Shown here one piece after another: positions 28,401-39,153 of a stretch of 64,000 nucleotides of DNA. This DNA is from Balanoglossus misakiensis (Eukaryota; Hemichordata): positions 2,728,001 through 2,792,000 of the forward strand of contig CM082576.2 of NCBI GenBank assembly GCA_040954595.2, read 5' to 3'. Every line of letters begins with the position of its first letter. Within the stretch, counting starts at the first letter, position 1. Made by a program: the position numbers and the translations under genes. Below the pieces are notes generated by a model. The model searched no databases, was not told the origin of the DNA, and saw nothing but the letters and a program-made list of their open reading frames with translations.

Positions 28401-29804
28401 GTTTGCAAAATCTCATTTTATGTTAAATCACTAGTGTGGAACTAATTATTGTTTTATGATTATTCTTCTCCATTTTTCAGTCTTCTGGATCCTTGCCAGG
28501 AACAATGAAGTTTGCATCAACTCTGTGAGTATATAAAGTTCGGAAAATTTTTCACCAAAAGTGACAATTCTGTGTCATGTGTACATTCTGGCCACACCAA
28601 TCAGTGCCCGTTGCTCATTCTGAAAGTCTGGCAGGGGTACTGTGGAGGTCTCATCCTTTGACAGATAAAATTTATTTTTGGAGACAAACTTTTTAACCTG
28701 CATTCTCCTATTTTCACCAGAGATGGCAGTATACAGGAAGAAGACGGAGAAGCTGAAGCAGCTAGGTTGAACTTGACAGCACCTGGTCAAGTACGTTTCA
28801 AAGCTTTGGTGTTGTTAGTTTATGTCCTAAAGACCATTCACTGATCAATTGTGTATTGGTCACAAATTAAACACAGATTACTGTATCTTGACAGTGGGGT
28901 CACTATTTTCAGTTGTGATTTCTTGGGGGCCAACTCAGACTACATAAAGACAATAGAACACTCATAAAATCTCTGATTTTGCTTTGTGTAGATCAGAAGT
29001 GAAAAAGTGCCTTCCATCTCACTCGACAAAGTTGATGAAGGACAAGGAGAAAGTGGCAAAGGTAAGATCAACCCTTGTGCAGATGACTTTCTTTCCGAAT
29101 GATATTGCGGGTTCCTGCTTGGTCACTCCACAAGTGGATGTGACCGTGGTTCCTGACAGAAAGTCATCTGCGACCGCTCACCGTTTGTGACCATTTCCAT
29201 CATGTCTGAGGTGCACCTCGACCATGAGAATTACACGGTGAACTTTGATTGGCCAAGTGTGCTGTACACTAGGTACATGAGAGCATTTCATAAGACTGAT
29301 GATCATTACTCTCTCCGAAGTAATACTGCAGTTGTACTTTTCATTTTCAGAAAACTCGGGGAGGAAAGAAAGTGGGGAGATGCCATCGTGGATGATGAAA
29401 TTTGCCGAGACTCACAACATCAGCGTGACGGAAGATGTCAAAATGGAAAAACCGAGTGAAGAAAATGAGGAGTATGTTGTCTTTACTTTTTGTCATTGTG
29501 TGGGAATCAAAATACTAGTGGATTAATGTGAAGATTCTTTTTGATGTGAAAGAAGTATTTTTTGAATTCATGAATATTTCAGAGCATGTGTATGTCGGTG
29601 AAAGAATTGTGCTGTCAGATCTGTTTAGTTTGAGGCAATGATAGCGCCATCACTGGTCAAACTCCAAATTTCTGCTGTTTTCCCTGGCGGTTTAATTTTT
29701 CAAACATGGGACATCAGTTCCTAGATTTAATCATTTTTTGACTTCTATTACCTCACAGACAATCGCTACCAGGAAAAACCAATATCCAGACAACAGAGCT
29801 GTGA
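16494..29804 (+). CDS. TPCN: TPC-like two-domain cation channel with EF-hands and a C-terminal SH3 domain
   Basis: ATG at 16572. Coding exon ends: 16922; 19622-19767; 19968-20069; 20379-20504; 20613-20685; 21841-21951; 22246-22385; 22560-22626; 22942-23063; 23282-23432; 23635-23772; 23967-24070; 24391-24481; 24667-24867; 25097-25173; 25344-25454; 25718-25781; 25964-26040; 26262-26361; 26516-26572; 26847-26894; 27043-27105; 27309-27500; 27636-27818; 27941-28120; 28247-28312; 28481-28524; 28721-28790; 28992-29061; 29351-29471; 29759-29804 (stop). This gives 1163 residues with every phase consistent. There are two six-helix ion-transport domains. Pore I has LLTTENYP (residues ~365-372), matching the TPC filter-I region, and pore II has TTSNW (715-719). 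The linker holds an EF-hand pair (439-450 degenerate, 477-488 canonical). The tail holds an SH3 domain (~875-929) and a long polar region. An acidic dileucine, DSETLL, lies at 18-23. Human TPCs are shorter (about 750-820 residues) endolysosomal Na+/Ca2+ channels; the extra length here is mostly tail. Exon 22 may alternatively end at 27084, in frame. The acceptors at 23282 and 27309 are weak. Family assignment is firm; the localisation is inferred. Confidence 0.93.
23282..23772 (+). other. EF-hand pair in the interdomain linker of the channel
   Basis: Two consecutive exons (23282-23432 and 23635-23772) encode paired EF-hands. The first loop (residues 439-450, DPLGAGILERSD) lacks normal Ca2+ ligands. 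The second (477-488, DGNDDGHIDSFE) has D at 1, N at 3, D at 5, G at 6, I at 8 and E at 12, so it should bind Ca2+. The placement between the two channel domains recalls plant vacuolar TPC1, where an EF-hand pair gives Ca2+ activation. Confidence 0.88.
27309..27818 (+). other. SH3 domain split over two exons in the channel tail
   Basis: The end of exon 27309-27500 and the start of exon 27636-27818 together encode an SH3 fold of about 55 residues (~875-929). It has an ALYDY-like start (TAFKADRENEIDL), a GEEV diverging turn, an NDWLLGSV strand with the ligand-binding tryptophan, and GWLPASHV at the proline/310-helix position. A strongly basic, Lys/Arg-rich helix precedes it (residues ~853-874). 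The intron falls inside the domain, between VMEK and RNDW, and keeps phase 0. Confidence 0.85.
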
Positions 29805-30981
29805 AGAAACATGACATCCAGTGTGTCGCTGGTAAAGGAGGTGTCAGAGGGTCACTCTTCCCGAGCAATATGACATCCACCTAGTGTTCATAGAAACACA
29901 CACATCTCTCAGGTCTCTCTTGGAAGTATTGGTAAAACGTCCCAGAATGCACCTCTCACATGGTTATTCAGGAATGCCCAGTAGCATATCACAATCATCA
30001 GTCGATAATCAATGTCACCTCCGCCAGTCGGTTCGTGGTGGATTCAGACAATGAAACATTCCTGTTTATCTTCTGAGTGTAGGAAATTCTGGACCAAGCA
30101 TGTGGAGATGATTCCTGTCGAGTGCTCCAAGTTAAGTAATTGATAAATTTCAATGATGTTCATCTTGTGAATAATCATTTAGACACATTCCATGAATTCA
30201 AATGCAAATAATTTTTCTACTTAACATTTTGAAAGAATACATCATATATCAATCCTTAAGAATGTAAACATTTTAACGTTTTTAATGAATTTATTACAGT
30301 AACTCATGTGCAATTGTTTTTTTTTTATTTTTAAAATGTAAGAGCAAATGCTAAAACGTATCATTTTATTTTGAAAACAATTTAATTTTTTAATTGAGAA
30401 TATGAAATAAAGGAAGAAATAAAATAAATGTTAACATTTTCTAAATATGCATTTTCAATAAAATAATTTACCGCACTCTAGAAATTATTACACAAGCAGG
30501 TTTATGATGAATCTGGATTGATACATGCAGTTTCCACCCTGCTGTGATTGCCAAGGGGGCAACTATGCTGAACAAACCACACACACTTCCAAGAACTGGA
30601 TTGAACTGGTCGAGCAAACCTTTGTTTTATTGTCTAAAGTGACAATGGGATGGACAGAGTATAAACTTTCAAAATTATTACAATTTCAGTACAGTTTTAT
30701 CAAAAATTTTCAACAATATAAAAAAGTGATGATCACATGATCCTCGAGATCTGAGTGAAATTATTTCATCAATGCAGTGGAAGATTTGCTTGAAGCTGGC
30801 AGTGACTGCGTATGAAAAAGGCAATAGTTGACATTGTGTAACCATTTTTTTCATATATATTTCAATTCCAACATCAATTGGCTATTATAAAAAAAAAAGA
30901 CTGAAATATGAAAGAAGTCTGTTTCCAAGTCCCTGGGGAACAAACATTTTTCGTGTTGTCGGTTGTTGCGAACGACGGCCA
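29805..30981. other. Convergent 3' ends of the channel and PHF10 genes
   Basis: This stretch is the 3' untranslated sequence of both tail-to-tail genes. For the channel (+) an AATAAA lies at 30406-30411, inside a very A/T-rich stretch. For PHF10 (-) a reverse-complement signal (TTTATT) lies at 30626-30631. No other open frame is supported. The two transcripts probably end within a few hundred bases of each other. Confidence 0.6.
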
Positions 30982-33900
30982 TCACCTTCTCTTGGTTCTT
31001 CGTCCTGAACGCGTTGTCGGTGTGCGACTCCTGCTGTGGTTGCTGGTGTCCGAGACATCAGTACAACTCTCGCACGCCCATTTCCCTGCAAGAGGTGAAA
31101 AAGGTCAATAATGTTGAATCAGGGTACAACAGAGATCGAGGTCACAATGTACAGGTTTGACAAATACTGAACAAGTACCGGTAGTTGGTGACATAAAACT
31201 TGAGGTCACTGTACACATGCACATACATGATCATGCAGTGTAGAAAAATGACCTTTCCGGGGTGAGGAATGTATCCAAGTTGTGACCTGCACTGTGATCA
31301 GCAAACGATAGTTGTCCTGTGTTTCTATGCCACTTACTTGTCTGAAGTATAAAAATACGCGTGAAGGAAAAGAAAAGAAAAGTATGGGTACCTGTTGGAA
31401 TGCTCTTAAGTCCCACACAGAAAGTATGGTATCCTCTGTCACACTCGTCACAAAACATCATCTTGTCCTGCGAGTTATAAAAAGAAGGGTCAGAGTTCAA
31501 AAGGCAAAGGTGAAATATCAAATGCAAAAAGCTGAAGGTGTTTTTGAGAAACACTGGAACTAGGTATGTCTGCACTGAAGTAAATAAGCTGTTTCGCACA
31601 AAAGGTGCATTGGAGGTTTGATGACTGTGTGACAAGGCTTGCTGTTTTTTATTTGGAAAGTTCATCACTTTGAAATTTGCCAGCAGTCTCTACATGGGAC
31701 TCACCTCGTGTGTAGGATCACCGCAGAGTGTACAGGTCTTGCATTCCATGCACTGCCACGGATACGTCTTGATCACCTTCACCAGGTCGTCACTCATTTC
31801 CAGACATGTTGGATGACCTGAAATCCAGTTTGTGAGTTTTAAAGTCAGATGATTTTAAGTCGAAATGTGGAGGCATTGTGGTCTAACGGCAAGGGTATCA
31901 AATTTGCTATTGCAGGATTGTAGGTTCGACACCTAGACATGGTTGTGGATTCATTATCAGAGAATGGGGAGTTTTTGAGACCTGGACATATGGCCATGAT
32001 GGGCATATCATATGAGGTTTTGCTCTTGAACAGCCTTCAAATGGTTTTAAAATGCATGAAGAGAATTTCAGTGGTTGTGTATGCAAGTACGTGAAGAATC
32101 CATGCCGCGTTGTAGACACTACAAAGGATTTGATCAACAACTCACCGCTGTTGTCGCACTGCGAGCAGTGAACCAAGATTTCCTGGAAACCCTTCTTGTT
32201 CGACTGCTCGCCCTTCAGGCAGATCCCACATATTGCATCCGGAATATCCTTAGCCTGCTCATGAAGAAAAAAGATGGACATTTAGTGAAGGAGTCCCCAA
32301 AAATACCTGTAAGAGGGATGGCTGTTGTGATGTCTACACAGTACTGTAACACACAACTCAGATTACATCAGGCACCCAGAACTTTCCTAGTGAATGGAAC
32401 ACTTTTCAGCTCTGTTGCATAATACCACTGGTCGTGTTTTCTCGTACACTGTGCTGGGCGAATGACTTCACATGCACACATCACTGCACTGATGGTAAAC
32501 AACATGTAATGTGTGATTCATGTTTCATGCGATGTGCACAATGCTACCAGTAAAGTTTTTTTCCTTTTGTTTAATGATACATTACCTATACACCACAGGT
32601 AATACTCAGCACCATACAACATGTTTCATGAAAAACAAGACTCGATGGCAAGGTTTGCGACAGAGACGGGGCATGCTGATGAAGGGAACAACAGCAGTGA
32701 GGCTGATGTCAGAGGTGAAAGGTCAAAGGTGACCACACGCGCACAGCCACAGGAACAACATTTGCAGACATGACACGACAGCTTACACACAACATAGGGA
32801 CTTTAAGTACACAACACAAAGCACAAGTCAGCAGCGCTGGCGGAAGGTTAAACAGGGAATTTTTTTTTTCTTTGAAAGAAAAATGAAGAAGGTAACAAAG
32901 TCCAAGGTGTAAAAGGGAAAGATTTGGACACCTCTTTGTTGACTGTGTCCTCCTCCTTCGCCTTCTCATCCTCAGTATCCTGCTCACCCTGCTCAGCAGG
33001 CTGTGACTGCGTTGCGTGTTACAACGGCAACAATTCAAAGAAAAAAAAGACAGAAGAAAGAGAAGAGAATCAATAAATATTTATACATTAATATTTAAAA
33101 GCTGGGGGGGGGGGGTAAAATCACTCTAGGCTTGAAAATCTCTCAAGCAGGTGAACAGATTGTTGTTGCCCGCTTCCAAATTGTTGGACAAAATGCAAAT
33201 TTTGGAAATTTTCTCATGTGTTTGGGGTTGCCCTGTCAAAGAGGTTGCCTGCCATTTTGTTGGCTGCCAGCCAAGTCTTTGGTTTTATTCAAGAGAGCTG
33301 GGGGAGCTTTCCACTGCTGGCTCTCACCTCATTGGCTAACAGTTCTGACTTCGACTGGAAAGAAATCTAAGATCAGAGAATTTGTCAAGCCATGTGATAC
33401 TGGAAGAAAATGAAACAGTTTCCTGCAGTATGAGTCTTTTAGAGCTGTAATGTCAGAATGTTTTTTTAGGACAATAAGATTTGAGTCCAGTTGGTATAGT
33501 TTTCAGTTGTGTCATCAGAGCGACTTTAAAAAAAGGAAACCAAGTCCTTTTCCCCCAACATGGAAGATCAGCTAAATCTAACAACTCTGACTAAACAGCT
33601 TTAAAGTTTCAGATTTGTTAACTCACAATAGGTGAGGTATTAAGTCTCAGAAACCTGATGTCAGTATAAAGTTCAATAATACTATTGACTGTTAATTTGA
33701 GATAATTTTAGTTATTTCTATTGTATGAGCAGACTTAAGTATAATTGAATACAGTTTAAGAAAGTATAAACAAGTAGAAAGAAACACCATTCTTCTGGGG
33801 TTTGGTGTACATCTGTTTCACCTTATATCCCTTCTTGCTCTGTTTGTTTGCTTTATCTGACTCGTTTTCGGCATCAGATTCTTTGGAGCCACTCTCACTG

Positions 33901-36900
33901 CCACTGCTGCTGTCAGATCCAGATCCATCACTTGATTCACTGTCCTGATGATGAATGTAAAAATTGAGCGAGACAGAGTGAGAATGAAATGTTGATTTTA
34001 ACATGTTCTACCTTTTACACGAACACAACAGCAGATTGGCTGTAACAAAATGGCCACTATATAGAGGCGGCCACTAACACAGGTTTGACTGTAATACACA
34101 AAAGCACATGTACTTGACCTCTGATGTCAATTTCAGTACCATATTTGGAATTGGAAAGTGTTCCTCATTACCTCTGCACTGCTATCTACTGACGAGTCCT
34201 CTGACTCAACCAAAGCTCCTGGAGGCAACTCATTGGCTGAAACAGGCGGACCATACACAGCTGTGTTCAACGGAAAGTATTTCATTTCATCTGACGAGTA
34301 CCTGGTCAAGAAGAGATAAATAAACTGGTTTACGATAAAGCAAACAAGTAAAAATGTGCTATAAATCAAAGGGAAGTTAAGAGAGATGAAAATATTTGAA
34401 ATTGTGCTGTGAAACTATATCTTCGCCATAGAATCCAACTTGGCTAAAATGTTAGGAAATGGGAATTCTTACACTACTTACTTTCGGTAATATTCCTGGA
34501 ACTGACCGGGAATCAACATCACAGGGTATGCTCCGACTTTGGTCTCTTCTTTTGGCAGTTTTAACATTTTGCCCTGAGGTACGTGCACAATCTGGGACAA
34601 ACACAAACAACAGTATTTGGGATTCTAGTATTGTGAGTAAGTGATGAATCACCAGTTGTAAACATTGTAAACAGAGGGACCTAAAGCTTGCTGGGGGAGG
34701 GTCCCACAGCCTGATACGATGAAAAAGTGAACTCACCGAAGTCTGCAAATCGAAGTATGCCTGTCTTTCTTCTCGTCTATCTCTGTTGAACAGCATATTG
34801 TACTCTGATGCCTGCTTCACCGCCTTTTTGATATACTCTTTGATTTTACTGGCATCAACAGCAGGCTGCAATGAAAGTCATAAACTTATACAGATATGTC
34901 TCTGTGAGTATTCTGGGAGATTTTCTTGTTCAAATTTAGTAATGAAGAGATATATCAAATCGTATCACAGCATGCTACATCACTGCTCACCACTTCATAC
35001 TCTTTGTGTTTCTCTGTTATACTGAGTCTTTCTCTCTCGTGCAGCACGGCCGCATAGTCCTTGTATTTCTCTGGGTAGTCCTTGGCCATCAAGTCCAACA
35101 CTTCATCCGTCTTCAAAGCCGTCAAACCTGAAACGCACAAAAGAGTCACCAGACAATTCATTTCACGACACTAACTTTATTCAGAATTTTCCATTTCAAT
35201 GTTGATAGCAAGGAAATTATTACTGTTATTACCAGGTAACCTTACCTATCATGGTTGATTTGTCAAATGGGTTCACACATATTCTCCAATTTGGAGGTTT
35301 GCTGACTACATTGTCTTTTTCACCCAAATTCCCAGTTCTGATCTAATCTGATCTGCAGTGGTGAATTGAATTACATGTAGTCCATAATACAGAAGCACTC
35401 AGACAAAATTACACAGACCTGCTTAAATTGAAACCTTAATCTTACGACCTTGATGAAATTATTCCCTTGAACTTCATTCTTACCTAGATTTACTTGCATT
35501 TCAGTCACTGCCCCCTTTTCACGAAGATAGTTCCTTTCCTTCATGTCCAATTCTCTCCTCTCCAGATCTGTTGAAAAGCAAAGACATAATTTTTTACGAT
35601 AGCACCAGTCCAAGCTGAATCAAGACAGAGAGACGATTTTTGCACTCTATAATTTCCTGCTTTGCCTTGACTGTCTTTGTTTAATCATGTGTTTCAGAAT
35701 CATTATTTCTTTGGGGAAATGGCTACAGACAGATTGATTGCTAAGGTTGTGTGATAGGTTTGTGACAACATATATGTGTAAGTGTGAATTTTCCGGCCAA
35801 ATAAGTTGCTGGGTCATCATTCATGTTGACATGTTGATGATTTATAAACACCATTCACCAACCTGGGTATTTTCTCTTGAAAGACTTGACTCCCAAAAAT
35901 TCACTGACTTGCTCTTGCAGCATGTACATTTCGCTGTCTTTACAATTCGGCGGCCAATGGTATTCAGAGAGATTCTCTGCCGGAAAGAATGTGTCACTAA
36001 AAAAAGGAAGATGTATGTAAAGTTAAATGTGTCATTGCGATGTGGCAAATGTTTACAAATAATCAAGGAGGCCTAAACATTACTTACAATGTAGGCATTT
36101 AATGCCAACCGAATGCCTATACCAATCACTCTGTAGGAATGCATTTTTGAACATGTTGCATAAAATTCCACATTCAAGACTGCGAATATGGTATCAGTCC
36201 TTTTAGTGTGTCTGTAATGATCTCAAATTACTTACCCGGCGGGCACCTCATCGCCTAAATCGCTACTTTTATTGCTTTCACGGGATCCTGTTCTGCGTCG
36301 CTTAGCTGGCATGCGCGGTTCATCGCCCAAATCAATGCAATCAACATCTTTCTGTAGTTAAAGAAAATAATCCTAATGAACAATACAGGTACAAATTATG
36401 TGTACATGGTGAAACAATCCCAAAACATTTTTTTTACCATATGTGTGTGGTACATCATATGTGTTATCTTACTGTATACAGTTTATGAGAGGCCTCTACA
36501 AGGTATGACCACACTCCACTAAAATTCAGACAATTCAGACATGTTTCAAAGCCAGAACTCAATAGACGTATATGAAAAATCAAGCATGTTTTAACAATGC
36601 TGCACTAACAAGGTCAAAGTGATCTGTCTTTCCATAGATTTCTGACCAAATTAGGTATGAAATTTGCTTTATTTTTTTGTCAAAATTACACCCGTTTCTA
36701 TGGTGACAAAAACATTTCAATGATAGTCTAGAAAGGTGCTGATGCAATTTACACTACAACTACGTCAAAATCACCATGGTAACAAATCATCAGATGAATA
36801 GTGAGGAAACCTTTTTGAATGATACATGTTCTATTCTTTCCCACAGGAAAGAACAGAATACTAGTAATTGAGAAAGAAAAAAAATATGCTATTCAATAAA

Positions 36901-37322
36901 TAGATGGGTCAAATACACACAAAGTGTGTGAGAATATTGACCACATACGGGCTTGGCAATGACTGTGCACACCATCTTCGCTCGCCAAAGTCTTGCTCGG
37001 GAGACTGTAGTGTGGTCGAGCCAACGACCCGTGCGAGCGGACGATGGTGCACACGTCTAGCGAACTTCTCCATCATCAGTCGCCGCGCCGATCACAGTGG
37101 TCGCCGCGCCGGCCGGTGAGGTGTAAACAACAAAAGATCCTACTTGCACTCGAAAGGCTCAAATGACAATCCCAGCATTGTTCCATAAATACATCAAACA
37201 ACGACGGAAAATCGCAAAATATTCCACCACCCAACGACAGACCGATATATTTGTATCAGTGCGTGCACTGCGTCGAAAAAAATACAATTAACGTATCCTA
37301 CCTGGAGTACGGTGGTCGCCAT
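30982..37322 (-). CDS. PHF10: PHD finger protein 10 (BAF45a)
   Basis: Minus-strand exons: 37322-37302, 36351-36236, 35996-35863, 35567-35484, 35127-34991, 34865-34737, 34591-34482, 34301-34172, 33944-33822, 33006-32932, 32254-32146, 31817-31705, 31467-31392, 31085-30982. All phases agree, giving 486 residues (human is 498). PHF10 is a PBAF-type SWI/SNF chromatin-remodelling subunit in the nucleus. The N-terminal half is the SAY region, with near-identical blocks such as [20 protein letters not shown] and [13 protein letters not shown]. An acidic Ser/Asp/Glu linker follows (exons 8-10). Then come tandem PHD fingers: PHD1 from about 361 ([19 protein letters not shown]) and PHD2 ([36 protein letters not shown]). 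The Cys/His ligands are present. The protein ends in a short Arg/Ser/Thr-rich tail. The exon at 33006-32932 has a weaker acceptor and is the least certain. The start MATTVLQ sits on its own small exon. Confidence 0.95.
31872..31945 (+). repeat. tRNA-like head (SINE fragment or tRNA pseudogene)
   Basis: An A box (TGGTCTAACGG, 31879-31889) and a perfect B box (GGTTCGACACC, 31923-31933) are spaced as in a tRNA. The T-arm nearly folds, but the acceptor-stem halves pair poorly and no clean anticodon arm is visible. It lies in the PHF10 intron between exons 12 and 11. It is probably the pol III promoter of a SINE or a decayed tRNA, not a working tRNA. Confidence 0.55.
36950..37120. promoter_or_regulatory. 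CpG-rich segment just inside PHF10 intron 1, with an imperfect inverted repeat
   Basis: This short segment is far richer in CpG than its AT-rich surroundings and lies 0.2-0.35 kb downstream of the PHF10 start codon. It contains arms at 36961-36986 and 37033-37057 that are imperfect reverse complements (GTGCACACCATCTTCGCTCGC against GCGAGCGGACGATGGTGCAC). It may be part of the PHF10 promoter island or an alternative first exon. The function is inferred. Confidence 0.35.
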
Positions 37323-37837
37323 TTTCACTGAGCGTCGTCGATTACTTCACTTAAAATTAGCTTGCGATTCAGATTGCTGTCAGCGTTCTCTTCGGATGGA
37401 GGCATTGCACTTGGTTCAGACTTCCCTCCCTCGCCACTACTCTCAAATAATTCAACCAGGTACCGTAGACAACAATGAGATAAACTTTTCCTTGACTGTT
37501 GGAACCTTGCCACAGATAATTGATAAATACACTAAAGTTATCGACACTATCTTTACCCGAATGCGAATCTGAAACCTATGTAGCAAAATCATAAATATCA
37601 TGCTCATTTCGCTTTGTTTCCGCATGTTCCATGTAAATATCAACACGCTAATAAGAACGAGCTGATCACGAGTGTCATTTTAATTTTGGAAAAACTTCAT
37701 TCCACGTGAAACTAGTACAATACAATGAAGCAATTTAATCATCAGTAAAAAATACCATAAAATGAAATGAAATTCATAAAAACATAAATCAATCAATCAA
37801 TCAATCAATCAACCAACCAACCAACCAACCAACCAAC

Positions 37838-37868
<31 letters not shown>

Positions 37869-38214
37869 AAGTATCAGATTGATGTGAGCTTGGCCAAAGG
37901 ACATTTTATTACATTTTCTCCATAACTTACAATAAGAACAAACTACAACGCAACTAAATACATTAAGGAAAGTTTGTTGTTGTGTGAAAACATTTCATTT
38001 TCTGTTACCAATATCAAGTAATCATCGTGGCAATTGCACAGACTTGTTTCTTATAAATAAATTATTTAAATATCATAAAATAATTTCTTAATAAATAATT
38101 GTTACAAATATAATAAATATATCAAAAAAACTTTTCATTGTACTGTGTGGGATCTTTGCACATCTGATAGAATGATGGGAGTCAACTTTCAAAAGTCTGA
38201 TGCACGTGATATTT
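37323..38214. other. Spacer between the PHF10 start and the CNTD1 3' end
   Basis: The first few hundred bases are the PHF10 5' flank. Next comes a compound tetranucleotide repeat (37787-37868). The last ~250 bases are very A/T-rich with several ATTTAT/TTTATT motifs. These could serve as poly(A) signals for CNTD1 on the minus strand. No further gene was seen. Confidence 0.5.
37787..37868 (+). repeat. Compound microsatellite (AATC)6(AACC)8(AATC)6.5
   Basis: Pure AATC units (37787-37810) pass into eight AACC units (37811-37842) and back to AATC (37843-37868). The symmetry suggests that an AATC tract acquired a T-to-C variant at its centre, which then expanded. Confidence 0.95.
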
Positions 38215-39153
38215 TTAAGATGACTTGGTTCCTCTGGCCAATACACACTCCTGGATCAGTATGTTGGAAAAATCAAGAATGTCTTCACAGGGAATTCGTG
38301 TAATTTTAGCAATGTGCTCAACCACTCTTTGCAGCAAATCTTGATCAATGATGTAGGTTGCTGCTCCAATGACAGCAACTGCCAGAAACATCAAGTCTTG
38401 TTCAACAGTTGCAAACTGCTCCAGATCTTCTTCTGAGACATCCATGCTGTTGGTGGCGAGAGCACGCAGTTTGCCATACACTGCCTGCCTCTCCAGGATT
38501 GTCACATCCAGAACATCCAGGCAGGTGGCGTGTAGCACCTTCACATTTGCGCAGTTATCGTTGTAGCCAAGAATTTCCAAAAGGGCTTCAATATAGGTGA
38601 GTGCTGAAGTAGACGGCACTTGGAAATCCAGTGTTTTGAGGATGCTGAGTTCAGAAAGCAGGATACTGTCAGTTGTATATCTGTGGCCAGCCTCTGATAA
38701 AAAGCGCTGGCACTTTCTCAGTGTTAGAACCTTGCTGTGAGAACACAGTTTGCTTGCGAGCTGCACAGAAGAAGTCATACGCAAGTACATCAAACGTCCA
38801 AGCTTGTGCTCCAGTTCCTTCCAGTCTTTCTTCCTATCAGCATACTTCTGACTTGTCCTTATATATTTGTATAATCCACACAAGTGCTTGGACATGAACT
38901 TGTCAAAAATGTCAACAGCAAGATACCTAGTTTCTGGAGGCTGGTTGAAACGTTCACAGAGAAGAAATATATACCAGGCACATTTTCCTCCACAAAATTG
39001 TCCATAGTTTTTTCCTACGGCGAATTTGGTATTCTCCTCACTCTTAGATGCCAAGATGTACAGTATATCTTCCAAAAGATCTGGCGGTACACATACACCA
39101 CTGAGATTGAAGATAGGCTCTGTAGGAGTGCCAAATATTTGCCCCAGTGACAT
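38215..39153 (-). CDS. CNTD1: Cyclin N-terminal domain-containing protein 1
   Basis: A single uninterrupted frame of 312 residues (human CNTD1 is about 330). Matching landmarks include the cyclin-box blocks RYLAVDIFDKFMSKH and SSVQLASKL, then LSELSILKTLDF, YIEALLEILGYN, LHATCLDVLD and VEQDLMFLAVAVIGA. CNTD1 is a meiotic protein that promotes crossover maturation together with CDK2 and HEI10-type factors. The ATG at 39153 gives a start aligned with the human N-terminus. The frame stays open upstream to a TTG, but a pyrimidine-rich acceptor (CACCCAG, exon start near 39202) and a donor near 39455 (CT|GTAAGT) suggest a 5' untranslated exon. The neighbouring genes are heavily intron-split, so the intronless reading frame is notable. 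Confidence 0.9.
   Translation of the reverse strand: MSLGQIFGTPTEPIFNLSGVCVPPDLLEDILYILASKSEENTKFAVGKNYGQFCGGKCAWYIFLLCERFNQPPETRYLAVDIFDKFMSKHLCGLYKYIRTSQKYADRKKDWKELEHKLGRLMYLRMTSSVQLASKLCSHSKVLTLRKCQRFLSEAGHRYTTDSILLSELSILKTLDFQVPSTSALTYIEALLEILGYNDNCANVKVLHATCLDVLDVTILERQAVYGKLRALATNSMDVSEEDLEQFATVEQDLMFLAVAVIGAATYIIDQDLLQRVVEHIAKITRIPCEDILDFSNILIQECVLARGTKSS

Noticed and set aside
33788-33821. Longer version of PHF10 exon 9 ending in a G|GTGTTT donor at 33787
   Set aside because: It leaves phase 1 and puts a stop into the next exon; the AAG|GTGAAA donor after 33822 keeps phase 0 into exon 10.
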